Source: Edolisoma coerulescens (taxonomy: Eukaryota > Chordata > Aves > Passeriformes > Campephagidae). Taken from it: a stretch of 64,000 bases of DNA. Positions 12,223 through 24,984 of the stretch are shown piece after piece (positions within the stretch are counted from its first letter, which is position 1; every line of letters begins with the position of its first letter). The stretch is taken from NCBI GenBank assembly GCA_013397115.1, contig VWZW01004071.1, positions 311,094-375,093 of the forward strand. The letters run 5' to 3'. The notes beneath the pieces were generated by a model. The model was not told the DNA's origin, searched no databases, and was given only the letters and a program-made list of their open reading frames with translations. A program made the position numbers and the translations under genes.

Positions 12223-13705
12223 AACACTTAATCTGCTTTAAATTCTGTTTATTTAAAAAGCATGGTGTTAAATTCTCGTAGAGATCCCATATGGTGAATA
12301 TTCATAAAGTATAAGAAGACTGTGTAGCAGAAGGACTACAAATCTAACAATATTTGTTAAAGTATGAGAGTTTCTGGGGATGTTCACTTGTTAACAGAGC
12401 ATTTAAAATTCTCAGATTGTGATTTCCCATGTGGGATCTCAACCTCAGTCTTTCCCTTGCTTCATTTTCTCACACTGTTAGTGATCTGCCCTTTTCATTG
12501 CTTGAGAAGCCTTCAAGCTTGTGCTGCTTGTAATTCTCAGCAGACCTGGACCCAGAATTCTGCTCCTTAAGGAAGCTCATGTTTTGAATTATGCATACGT
12601 CCATTTCAGAGGGGCTGCATTTCATGGCTCCTTTTTGGGGGTGGTGATGTAAGGGAGTTTAAGTACTATAGTGACACTTTTCATTTTTCATGTCCTAGCT
12701 CGGCTAAGAGCAAGCCTTGAATTGTGTCATTTTTCTCTCATGTGACTGTTTAATCACCTGAGAGAGCACCAGCCAGAGTTTTGTGGTAAGATTGATTATA
12801 TTCCCAACAAAGTGCTTCCTTCAGCTGAGCGCCAGGAAGTAGCCAGTTTAGCAGCTAATGGGCTTCAGTCTGATGTGAAAGTGGCGACTGTGATGGAAAT
12901 GTCACTGCAGTGCACGCCAGCCCTTTCAGCTAGCTGCATGCTGAACAGTACTGAAATGATTGGAGGCTGCTTGGGTTTAAAAACGAGGGGAGATACTCCT
13001 CATCTGGGCTACACAAAGTTGTGCTGTGTAGCACACCTTTGAAAGTGTCAGGGCAGCATGTACAGGAATATCCAGACATGCAAGTAGAGAAGGGTGTTGC
13101 TGCAGGTGTAATGACGACTTTTTTTGCCCTGTTAGCCTTTATAGGGCTGGTGCTATGAGCTTTGCAATATCAGTGCTGGTGTGGGCAAAGGGTGCTGCAG
13201 AATCAGCTGGGACCCCAGTTTGCATGGCATGAAATGGAGAACCACAATGGAGTGGTCTTCCATTTAACACCACCCAACACAGGTTCTGACAGCAGCCTAC
13301 ATTCATATCCACTACAAGCCTGGGAGAGAGCTGAGGAAATATACTCAGCAGTCCCATTTTACACAGCATGAGTCAATAATAGCACTGTAGGTGACAGTTT
13401 ACAAATGTTTTGCCTTGCTTGGATGAATTCATAGTCTCTGAGTGTCAACAGCCCCTCTTACAGATGCCTCTGTGATTTACCCTGTATTAACAGGGGAAAC
13501 CTCTGGCAGCACCAAAAATGAAGTCCCACAGCCTGAGAGGCAGCTGTACTGCCTTTAAGCGGTAGCATATACTAAGGAAAATCCAGGAGGAAAGAGTAGA
13601 AAATTCACAAATAAAGGGTAGTAAGTATAGACTTATACTTACAGACGTGTCCATAAAGACACAGCAAAGTAAAAATCATTCCAGAATCCTTCTCTTTGCT
13701 AGATA

Positions 13706-13739
13706 TTTTTCTTTTTTTTTCTTTTTTCTTTTTTTTTTC
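13706..13739 (+). repeat. T-rich pyrimidine tract
   Basis: Long T runs broken by single Cs. No retroposon body was recognised next to it. Confidence 0.85.
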
Positions 13740-16700
13740 GTTTCTGAAAAGAAATATTGTTTAAAATACATAGGAAGACAATATGTCTTCACTGTTAAAA
13801 TGCCTTTCTGGCATTTATTGCTAAAAACAAATTAAATAAATGCAAACAAAATAAGATCCTGACATTTCAAGTCAGACTGTTTTTCTGTCATTGTCATTGA
13901 ATGTAATAGACTGTTAGCTAATGGCTCCCTTCAGGGGGGAAAAAAAAAAGCTATGTTGCACTTCTTTGACAACTGACAAAGTACTAGTTAACCAAGGTCT
14001 GGTGATCAGGTTTCCCAAAGTTGAGAGCTTTGAGTGTTGTAGATTAGTTGTTCACTCTTTGGCTGAAGCTCAGCTAGCTGCAGGGCCTTTTTGTTTGTGT
14101 TTGTATCTGGTTTCTGGTTTTGTTTTGTTTATTTGTTTGTTTTAAATAGAGATTGATTGCTTCTTTCCAATCTTGGCTAGTTTCAATTTTTGTACATAAA
14201 TATGCAAAATCAGATCATCATTTTCTTGAGCACTGTCTGGTCCAAAGGCTTTTTTTTCATCCTGTCCATTGTATAGCATGGGCTCAGGCCTCAGTTCCTC
14301 AGCTACTCATGGAGCTAGCAGCCTTGATGTGCACAAAGCAAGGCTGCAGGGATGACCTTCACACCATCACCTCCTGTGTCACTAGCCAGGGGATCTCCTT
14401 GGGCAACAGTCACCACAAGAGTGCTTATGTCCCTTCTTCTCCTGCTTGGGTTGGAGGAGGAAGGAGCCCACACTCTGACAGGTAGAGAACCACAGCTGTG
14501 GGGAGGAAGAGGAGTTGTGAAGGGCCTGCTGCCCCATCACCGTGGTGGTGGCAGGTTGCCGGCCATGTGGCCAGAAGGGAGGGCAGTCCCACAGCACTAA
14601 CTAGGGAGGTTGCAGGCATCCGATGGATGCACAGCACAAGCATAGCTCCCGCTCAGCAGGCAAAAATGCAGACCCTTTGGGCAGGAGAAGAAGGGACAGA
14701 AGCACTCTCTGAATACCCATGGGACTCACAGACCTAAGTGCAATTTCTTTGGCAGAAACTGCCTCCCTGCTTGTCAGCCCTGTCCAGAAGGATTTTTTAG
14801 CTTTGCCCTTCGCTATTGTCATTAATATAATAAATTGAGGATAATTGCTTGGTTTGAAACAGCTCTGTCTTCTGCTGTGTAGGTGGGGAAATGATGCCAG
14901 GAACAATCCTTTCTTCTCCTGCCAGTTTGCTTTTCTCTGCAGCAGGGATATATACCAGTTCTGTATAGATGCTGCAGTTAGCAAAAAGCAACCTAAGCAC
15001 TGCCTCAGCTAGAAATGCAAGATTGATTACATTAGATGTGCTTTATTCCCGGTGTCCTGCATGAAATCAGCTCCAAAATAGGTTAATACTGTTGCTTCAG
15101 AGTGGCAAATGCCAATGTTAATATAGGGTTTGTTACAGATAGACAGCTTGGTGCAGAGCACAAATGCATGGGATTGGGTCACTGCCAGACTTGTATTTGA
15201 GGAGAGAGGTCAAATGAAGGTTTGCATGGGATGATATCCCCTATACCAACCTCAGTGTGTCACCAGTTGCTGGGATAACCCAGAGAACTGTATCCTCTTT
15301 ACATCTGAGTTCAGCTCTGCTATGGTGCTATTGACAGAAGACTGAAACATGTTTTCAGCCATGGTCCAAATTATTCTGCTGCTTCACAATTAGGACAGGA
15401 CACCATGACAACACTTTAAATCCCACTTGAAAATGAAACATGTCTTCTGGAAAGCATCTAGTTTGAAACTGCAGAGAAATTACTGGAAGCAAAGCAGAGC
15501 ACATGATGCCTATTGCAGGGACAAAAGCCTCTACAGGGTCCTTGTGCACTGCAACGGATGGATCATAACTTTTTTGGTACAACGCATGATAACTAAGAGG
15601 CAGCAGGCCTCTGCTCCAACATCAGTGATGGTGGAGAGGTTAAGGGATTTTTCATAGCTCTAGAGTTAGGAGATCAAGTTTTACTTTGTCTTTGCTTTGT
15701 GAAACTCTTCTCCAGTGGCTCACTGCGCAGAGAGGAAACTGACATTACCAGTCATATGGAGCCACTGTACTGCGTAGGTGAGGCTGTGGTCCTTGACTTT
15801 CTGGGGATTGATGTGCAAATGAACAAACAAGCTTTTTCTATCTGTCTTATCTCAAAGTGCCCTTGGAGTTCAGTTTATGAGTGTTACTGTATGAACAGTG
15901 TGGGCTCCCACTTGGAAATGCTGTGGCTGGCACAGGTCTACTCACAGTCAGAATGGAGATTTGTGCAGAGCTGGAGTGAATGCTTGGTTTGAAGGGGTGC
16001 CCTAAGACGGAGAGAACGATGCTGTTCCATGACCAAGGAGTGCTGCACAGACCCTCACATCATGCTCCCATATCCCCAGCCCCCGTGTGCTACACAGCAT
16101 CTCATTTGTGGCAGCTCTTTGCTGTTAATTCATCTTCCAGAGCAGGCATTTCTAGGGCAAGGTGGTGGTTTCACGCAGTAACCTGGAGATGCCTGAACAG
16201 CGAATGACCTGCTGCCCTTTAGGTGAAGACTGGCTGTATACAGGGCTGTATACCTGGTTGATTGTTCTTCAGGACTGCAGGCTGTGAGGAGGTCCCAGTC
16301 TTTCTTCAGAGACTGATTATGCCAACGTAGTTAAATTTTCAGGGTCAGGATCTGCTAATTCTTTTACATATTTTCCTGGTCTTTGCACCTTCTCAGGTCA
16401 CATCTTATATCCATCCTGCACCCCAAGTACTTTTTGGTAAATACAAGAGGAGTACTCAACTGTAAGGCAGGGGAACAGCATCTCTGAGACTTCTCAGTAT
16501 CTTCTGTTACTGAGCAAGGTTGCATAGTTTGTGCAGTGCTGAAGTCCACAAGGCATGAGGCAAAATGCTGCACACCTCTTAGACATCAAACAGTAAAGAA
16601 CTCTTTGGCTCACAAACTAGCAGCAGCCAAAGTGATGCTCTGCCACATGATACATCTGTTTCGCATTCAGACTGGGGTAGAAAGCAAACACACTGTAGGC

Positions 16701-19700
16701 TATTTTTTCCTTTTCCAGTGAGTTGGTGGATATGGCAGGAGGCGGATCTGTCATAAGAGTTACGATCATTACGGAGGAAACATACCTAATTTTCTCATAG
16801 CTACTCTTACAACAGAGGGCATGTGCGAGTTAATGTCCAATTAATGAAGCTGTAATTTTAGGCCTGACTGCTAAGCTCCTACCAAACCCTCTGGAACAAT
16901 CAAGCACCTGTTTTCATTTAGTTTGTTGGGATGATCTCTGAGGCTGATGTGGACTTCCACAGGTATTAAATCTAAGTATCTGGAAGGTAATTGAGAAACG
17001 TGGATTCAGCATGCAACGGGTGGTGGCCTTATATGTTATGGCCCTGTGTTCTCACCCTTTCTTAGAGATTTGAAAACCCTAACCTAAAAACATCTGTAGT
17101 AAACAAGGTTTATTGTCCTATTGCATTCACTGATACTTATGATTAACTGTCTGTCTCTCGACTACCCTTGTCTACTTTCTATTTCCAAGGTACATTTTTT
17201 TTTTAAGAGGTCTCTTGCACCCTGAAGTATTTCAGTGGTATATTGTTTCCTGATCACAGTGCCTTATATCGTGTCCTGGTTATCTGACACTTTTAGAGAA
17301 TGACAGGGAAGCTAAAGGCTCTTTATCTATTGTCTTGGGACATGGCTAAGACTCCTTTCACTTAGAAATTCAAGGTCTTTACAGGGGAAATGGGAGAGTT
17401 GCAATGGCTTCTCACTGGGCTAAAATTACTATATTGTTACAGACATTAAATAGAATAATCTTGAAAGCCTGATTTTAGCATTGCCTGAGTCCAACTAAGA
17501 GCTGGTGGAACAATATTTCCAGGGGACCATCTATTATTCATCTCTTTTTTTCTCTAAAAGAAAGACCACAGACCCAGAGCATAACTAGTTTTACTTTTGC
17601 TTCGAAAGAAGTGCTGTGCTGTTTCATCTTTCATGGTGCAGTTAGGTCCTTTTGGAGAACTCTATAACAATCTGTTCTTGCCATGGTGGGGGAGGCCATA
17701 ATTTATTCTGCCCAAAAAGGGCTTCTCCAGACTATAAGGCATTAACAGTGAGCAAGCTACCAGGTTCATAAATCTCCAGAGACAGATAGAGAGCTCTCTA
17801 GTAAATGAGGATTCTCGTACAGCCTCCCACTCCCCTTTCCAGTGTGTTGCCAATCTTAGGGATGACAGTTATACCAGACCTTTTCTAGTAATGTTTTACT
17901 CAGTTCCTCTCACACAAATACACTCAGCTCTGTAATTGCTTCTCATAAAATACATTTGTCTGCCTAACTCCTGCTATGTCATTCTTGCAGTGCAGGGTCT
18001 TCCTGGTGCTAACAGAGCTCTTGCAAGCTCAGGAGCATGCAGCCACAGGGAAGGGTTCTGAAATCTGGTCAGGGCCTGGATTATCACAAAAGGGTATTAT
18101 ATTGTGCATTAGTTGCCTGGGGCAGGACTCATCCGTACTCTATACCGATCGAGCTACTTAGGTACCACAAATGATGTATGTGCTGCCATAGGAGCTGAAT
18201 GTGACCTGGACGGAGGCAGAACTAATCAGCTCTCTCCACAAGCACAACAGTGTTGTTTTGAGAGGCACACTGTTCTGGGCAACATGGGCAACAAGGGTCT
18301 GTTTTCTCAGGGCTGCATCTCTTCATGTTCACCCTTTTGGCATCATGGATGTGACCTAGCTTTGCTTTGGACCAAAGGTCAGAGGAATTCACAGCAGCAG
18401 TGCAGAAAGCTGCAGGTCTGAGCCTCAGCAGAAGCAGTGTGTGCCGGCCCCAATGCCTGCCTGGCCAATAACAAACCACTTTCCAAGCAGGCTGGATGTC
18501 CCTTGTGCTGCCCAGCTAAGGGCAAAGTTTGTGACTACTCCTTATGGGCATGTGAGAAGGGAGAGCAGAATAGCTGCAACAGCATGGCTTAGTCTGTAGT
18601 GCCTGCGGGTTTGGGCTGTAATTGTACGCAAAAGCCCTACAGAAACAAAGTCGCAGCTGCTGGCTCATTTTGTGTGGCAGCCCTTAGTTAATGCTGTGTA
18701 ATGTGAGAACTGCTCTCTGCCAAGACCACTGTGTCCCTCCTTCCTCTGGCCTCCCTCCGCACTACCAGATGCATCTCCAAGCTCAAAACCTGTCCCTCCT
18801 GCCCCGGATGAGGAATGTGTCAGGGCAGATTTTACATGAGTGGACAGGAACAAAATCCCTCACAGCACAGGCTTTGTTCTGTTGTATAAAAGCCACGTGG
18901 ACATGGTCAGGATTATTGCTATTTCCTTCTTTGATTATGCAAGTTCACATACTGCTCACACTCCAGACTCACAGCAACTCGTGCATGGGAGTAGATCAAA
19001 TTAACCCCTCTACACTCAGGTGTAAAATCCCCTCCCCTGTGACAAATTCATACCCAATACCCACCCCAACCCCCTCACCTTCCTCCCAAGGAGCAGTGAA
19101 AGGCACCAGGGGAATGGCAGTGAGGCTGACATTCAAGGCTGCAGAAGATACATGCTTAGCTATTGGTTGATGGATGTTCTGTCCTCTCTCTTTTTCCTCC
19201 TAAAAACTGTATGAGATGGAGGCAGGCAAGGAAGAATGGGTGTGTTTTACTCTAGAGGTAGAGTTTGACCCTTTTAGCAAATCTCCTTAGATGTCAGCCA
19301 CCTTGTTTATGTATTTAAATCCCTCTGAAGATCTGCCCACGCATTAGAGAAAGGTTGCACTGCCAGTGGGAAAACAACTTCTGCAGCTCTAGCCTTGGTC
19401 TGTTTCATCCCAGTAAATATTTCACTGTTGTCAAAAATGAAATCCAGCATTGCTTTCCACTGGCTCTCTGCCTGCAGAAGGGAGGTGATACAGGCTCTTG
19501 CTGCAGTAGCACATTTTCCCCATAGCATCTGTTCTGCCATTATTTACCTAGATTGTCAATAAAAGCTCCTGCTTTTGTGAATTCAACCAGTGTAGGTGGT
19601 GTCAGCTGTTACTTGGATCATGGCCCTGATTTGGTCAGCTGTTGTCAAAAATTACTAATGACTATTGGCTAAAGATCTGCAAACGTTAATTAAGATAACA

Positions 19701-21694
19701 GTTTTTTAGAGATACCAGTTTTGTAATAAAAAGCACTTCAGAAACATGGACAGTCAGAACAATTGACTTAGAAGTTGGTTATAACCAAGTGATATATTCC
19801 ACCAATGTAGCACTTAAAACACAGGCAATGAAGCATGACTTGTAATATCCATTCAGATATAGACACAAAGCAATTAGTACTCAAAGCTTTCTTAACAAAG
19901 TATCAGCCTGTTCAGTTCTGATACTACATGAGCACCTGTACTTCATTCCTCTGCAACGTTATTTTTTCATAATTTCTAATTGTGTTGATTGCAAAAATGA
20001 GTTTGCAAATCTGGGCAGCTAAAAATAAAAATCCAGAGGCCAAAACCTAGTGTGTCATTTTAAGTGAGATTTTCATTTTCATGCCAATTTCATGACTTTT
20101 CAGCACTTAGGATTGGCAAGGTGAACTGTATAATCTTTTATTGAGAACATGGGCTTCAAATCTTGGCATCTGCAGGAATCTGGATTTTAACAGAATTTTT
20201 TTTCTGAGTTAGGGTAAGATGTATTTTAATTCATTTTGGTTTGTGGCAAGCCCTTCAGGCCAGATTTCTGGTTTACTTTTTCGTGTTCTAAAAAGTCTCC
20301 ACTTTGGCTGAATAAAAAATAAACAGGCCCATATATGTTATTGATGGAAGATCTGCATGATGTTACAAATGTTTAAAATCCTCTCGAATGTTTCAGAAAC
20401 ACATTGGATAATCTTTTAAACTTTTTGGAATTACTCCACTAATAGTTTTTTCCCACAGGAAATGACTGTTATATTCCCAGTAATAAACATCCGGCATCCT
20501 CCAAATGACACTAAGCTGATGAATTGTGAATATTGCTTTCCACTCAGCCCTCCACAAAATTTCATGTGTTCATATGCACATGTTCATGCACACAAACACG
20601 CCATGATCCAAACATAGAGTGTTTGCCAAACACAGCATCAGGATCTTTTTCACTCCTCACTAATTCCTCCTTACCATCTCAAGAGTTGCATGTCCTGTGT
20701 TGCTCAGATAGTCATGTCCACAGAATATAACAATCCTTCTTGTGCTGAGTATGAAAAGTAGATTGAGCCAACCAAATGGTTTTATCAGCAAACCAAGCAG
20801 ACTGGTAATTTTTGCTAAAAACTTTCATTATAAGCCAACTCTAAAAACTAAACTCCTTTTGATCTGTTGTCTAGTGCTAGTGCTCTTAACGTAAGGGTTT
20901 AAAGGTTGCAGACAGCAATTCACTCAAGGCTCATTTAATTATTATCCTTCTACCAGAAGAAGCATGGAGCATGTTGTCTGAAAAACCTTCCTTGAGAATT
21001 ACAAGGCCTGCTGTGGGACTAGCCTCTCCCATACACTGAACTGCACTAGAATTTTAAACTCTGAGAGGGTAAATACAAACAGCATGAATCTAATATCAGT
21101 AGGGAACCTCCATATCCTGGCAAAGTCAGATTTTGGTCTGCAATGATCTAAGGCAGCAGTAGCATTAAGTTGTTGAACTGCTAAAGGTCAGGTCTACGGC
21201 TTAAATGTGTACAGTATCTGTTGCCCCATTTCAGCATTTCTGATCTTGAAGTTATTCGCTCCTTTTTGTTCATGTGTTCATGCTCAAATTTGGGGTGATT
21301 ATTGCTGGACTCTTCTGGGTTTGTCCACATCCTCCTTCTTCAAAGAGTAGACTGTAGTCTTGCAGTGGGGGCTTGCTGATGCAGCGTGCCATTTTCTGTG
21401 GCTTTGTTGTTTCCCCCCATTTGTCATCCATAATGACTCAGATATCCCTTTGTAGAATTGTTCATCCCTACCTGTGTGTTTGTGGCTGGTTCATTCTGTT
21501 CCCACTAACCAGCATCCTTCTCCTGTTTTTCAAAATCTTTTCTCATGAAGAGACTGCCTGTGTGTTCACTCATACTCTCAAGACCATAACCAAACTTCTC
21601 AACCTTTAGAGTTTTGCCAGTGTGTGACACAAGCCATAGCAATGTGTGACAAATGACAAAAATGTGGAACACTTGTGCCCCATTGCGTAGCGTG

Positions 21695-21810
21695 CTGTAA
21701 TTGACAGATTATAATCGTTTTTAGCCATAAAAACTGTTTACAGAGTGCCTTTTCAGAGAGTATGAGTCACATAAAACAGTTTGTGTCATTCATTTGTTTA
21801 CACGTGATTT
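21695..21810. promoter_or_regulatory. Candidate intronic regulatory block (motif cluster)
   Basis: Within about 115 bases there are TAATTGACAG (21698-21707, homeodomain/TALE-like), two forkhead cores TGTTTAC (21735-21741 and 21795-21801), an AP-1 site TGAGTCA (21763-21769) and an E-box CACGTG (21801-21806). Intronic elements regulate NRG1 in other vertebrates, but nothing here shows function. The call rests on motif density only. Confidence 0.25.
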
Positions 21811-21825
21811 GCAAAATGGGTTCTT

Positions 21826-21869
21826 TGGCCGAGTTATCAGATGGCTGTGGCCAAATTATCAGATGGCTG
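21826..21869 (+). repeat. 22-bp tandem duplication
   Basis: Two adjacent 22-base units (21826-21847 and 21848-21869), both ending TTATCAGATGGCTG, differ at two positions. The pair lies directly beside the motif cluster at 21.7-21.8 kb. Confidence 0.85.
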
Positions 21870-23515
21870 AGTCAGAGATCCTCAGCTGGGAGTCTCTATT
21901 GGTACCTTCAAGGGTGAGATAGTGGCCAAAAGAGAACTATCCCACTGACTTAGCTCTTATATGTGACCTCTTCTGTAACTCTGCAGGTGTTCATGCTCAC
22001 ATGAATTTCCCCACAGAAACTGGACCAGGTGTAACCACTTGCAAATGTGCTACCATCTTATAAAGCCTCTCCCTTATGCCCTCAGGGCTTGAGCACTGAG
22101 ACTTTTCTCCTACCCATTCAGCCCCTGCCAGCAGAACTCAGAAGGCACAATGTTTTGGAAAGATCAGGCCCCAGCTGTCAGAAAAAATGAGTGAAATGAG
22201 ATTAGTGGCCATGTCTGAGAACATCCTCACTTGCTAACACCGCAATGGAAGCATATAGCAGAGCCAGGGATAAAGCTCTAGTCCCCTTCCAGCAAAGCAC
22301 AAAACCTTAATTTGGTATAACCACTTCCTCCATCCATATGGCTTCTTCCGTGGTGGTTGGGGATTTAACTGGTAGAAAGCAGCACAGTGCCAGAAAACAA
22401 TGCGTGTATCCTGTGGCAGGGAGAGAGTCAGCAAGGCATCTCTCATGCAGAGGGACAAGAGACCACTGGTATTGCTGGCCTGGGAGCTGTGCAATTGTGA
22501 ATGTGACAGTGGAGTCTGGGAGCCCCACGAAAGGGAGTCTTTCACCCTCCTCCGCCATGCCAGCACAAATCCAGCGAATGTGTCGGCAGGATAATAGAAC
22601 CAGTCTTATAGCAGCTTTAACCCAGATCACATTTAAATGTGCAATCTCACACCCATTCTAAAAACTTGCCACATTCCAGATTTGCAATTGAAATGAAGGA
22701 GCCTTAGTGAACATTGCTTTTCATGGGATGCCACAAAAAAGCAATGGCTTTTTTTCTGTAGTTTTTAGAAAGCTACTACCACAGTCCCCTCATTCCATAA
22801 ATGTATTGATTATGAGAATAAACTAACGGTGAGAATGGAAGAGAAAAAAAAGCTTTTGAAGAAGCTCAAAGATGTCTGTTTGGTTACCTGGAAAAACTCC
22901 CTAGCTATATTGGCTCTTGTAATCCTCACCTACACCAACATCAAGAATCAAGTATTATAATGATAATAAGCTCTGGATGGGGGAGGACACATAACTTAGT
23001 CTGATTCAGCAAAATTTGACATCTGCCTTCTCTCCCTAATGTATGATGAGAGTTGTTATTTTTCATGGTTAGACATGCAGGGATTTTCCAGGAGGGGGTT
23101 CTGATCTAGGCTTCACCAGGAGCAGTCTGGACACAAACACACAGCTAGCTGAAAGTCCATCCCCACTCCACCTCCCCACACTAAAAGATAAAGGAGGAAA
23201 AGCATATTTTAGTCCTTCAGAAACCAAATAAACTTGCACAAAGGAGCTGCAGCTGCTCCTACATAATCTCTGCAGCAAAAAGTAGAATAAAAATCAGGTT
23301 CTGAAAAAGCTGCTCTCTTCTGCAGTTACCACTAGATCTGCACATCAACAGCCACTATAGACTGCTATGCATTCATTAGTTATTACAGTTATTTTAATGA
23401 ACTGCTTAAAGATGTAGGAAAGCATGAAGTTCCATGACCATGCTGCTCAAGATTTTTTGAGTATGCCTAGAAGTAATTCAGTCTCACCTGAAAGCTAGAT
23501 ATTATGTTAAAAGAC

Positions 23516-23534
23516 AAAAAAAAAAAAAANAAAA
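23516..23534 (+). repeat. A-run with one ambiguous base
   Basis: Nineteen positions, all A except an N at 23530. Length is probably uncertain in the assembly. Confidence 0.85.
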
Positions 23535-24870
23535 CCTTGCAGTTCATCTAATTAGCAGCCCCTTTTTGGAATGCAGCATGTCTTCCCTTCTTTGTGCACT
23601 GAGGGGACTGCCTCTTGCAGTCAGAGTGCTGGACCCACACTGACCGCAGGGGGTGGAGAAGTTGAAGGGACCCTTTGCTTCAGCTCCCATTGCCCATGTG
23701 CATGTGGTTGGTGAAGCAGGTCTCCTGGTGTGGTCTCATCAGGAGGATCTTCATCACAGCTTTGTCTTTTTACAGGTAACAGTAATAATTTCAGATACCC
23801 AGAGGCTGGAAATTCCCAAATTCATAAGCAAGCCTTCACACAAGATTGCTTCCAAGTTCTCTTGCCAGCCTTGTTTTAGCAAGGCCCGAGCCCTTGTGAC
23901 ATAAGTTCATGGTGGCTGCTGTCTGAGGACTGATGGGAGTCTGTCTGAGGTGCATTTCTGGATGGGCAAGTGGGGGTCACACCAGCATCTCAGGAACAGG
24001 ACCCACACCTGCATTAGTTACTGTGCATAACAGCATCCACAGCAAGGGAGCTTGGACCTCAGCTTAGCAAAATCATGGTGGAAAGTGTGCTGTGTCCTTT
24101 TTGCTGCCAGATGAGTTGTGAATATGTCAGGTTTTGCCTTCCAGGTTCAGTCTTGCAGCAAGGACATTCCCTTCCCCTACACATACTGGTGAGGGTCTTC
24201 CAGGTTAACAAGATCTAATTGGGTGAAGGCAGTGGATGTAGATTGTGGAGTACTAGTTTTCTCTTTGCTTGAAAGAAGTAAGGAAAGTGTGAGCTTTGGA
24301 GGCTCTTAGGCCCTTTGAGGAAAACCATTACTTTGTTCATTTCAACAGAAACCAGATAGGCTGGACACTGTTTAGCATCTTTTGGTCCTTGGAGGACATC
24401 TCTGATCACCTACTGTTAAAGTCCAGCTGAAGGCAAGACACCAGGCAGTTCCACTTACAACAGAAATTGCCTAATTACTGTGGAAAGGCTGCCTTCCTCC
24501 CCATGTCCCACTGTGTTTCCTTCACCAGTACAGCCTGCTACTGTGACTCATCTGCCTAGGGCTTAATGAAGTTAGTCTGCAGCATCAAAAGCAATTAAAG
24601 TGCTTTTGTACAGCAGCTCTATACAGTTACCTTTAGCTTGTCCTCTGAGAAGTCCTGTGCTGCATCTGCAAAGACTCCCTTGCAGTGTTGTGGGAACAGA
24701 TCTGCTGGATCTGCATGCAAGAAAAATAACCCAGGATTGCCCTTGCCCTCAGTTCAGCATTGCTCAGCAGGCTGGCCAGTCCTGGGATGGAGAGTCCTGG
24801 CTCTTGAAGTCAAGTGATGGGGAATGAAACTTGGAGGAGGATTGAGAAAGGAGCTTGTTGATGGCTAGGC

Positions 24871-24984
24871 CACAGAATCACAGAATCATGGAATATGCTG
24901 AATTGGAAGGGATCCACAAGGAACAGGGAGTCCTGCACAGGACCATACCAAAGAGTTACACCATCTGCCCAAGAGTATTGTCCC
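24871..24984 (-). mobile_element. CR1 LINE 3'-end fragment (bird type)
   Basis: On the + strand it starts CACAGAATCACAGAATCATG, followed by GAATATGCTGAATTGGAAGG and a block around 'cacaggaccatac...gagttacaccat...agagtattgtcc'. This is the reverse complement of the standard avian CR1 3' tail with its terminal octamer repeat. Similarity fades after about 24984, so the copy is strongly 5'-truncated or decayed. The element is antisense to NRG1. Confidence 0.85.

Larger units (their letters stand above)
4728..24870. other. Intron segment, no gene seen
   Basis: About 20 kb of unique-looking intron. It contains pyrimidine tracts (13706-13739), a TTTG-rich stretch (about 14091-14147), small tandem duplications (12181-12222, 21826-21869), a motif-rich block near 21.7 kb and an A-run with one N (23516-23534). 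Open frames of up to 170 codons (7780-8292, +) have no recognisable domain and fit the chance expectation. Confidence 0.65.

Noticed and set aside
18691..19170. 159-codon + strand ORF ending in a Pro/Thr/Ser-rich part
   Set aside because: No recognised domain; the Pro-rich part comes from a C-rich low-complexity stretch; chance length.
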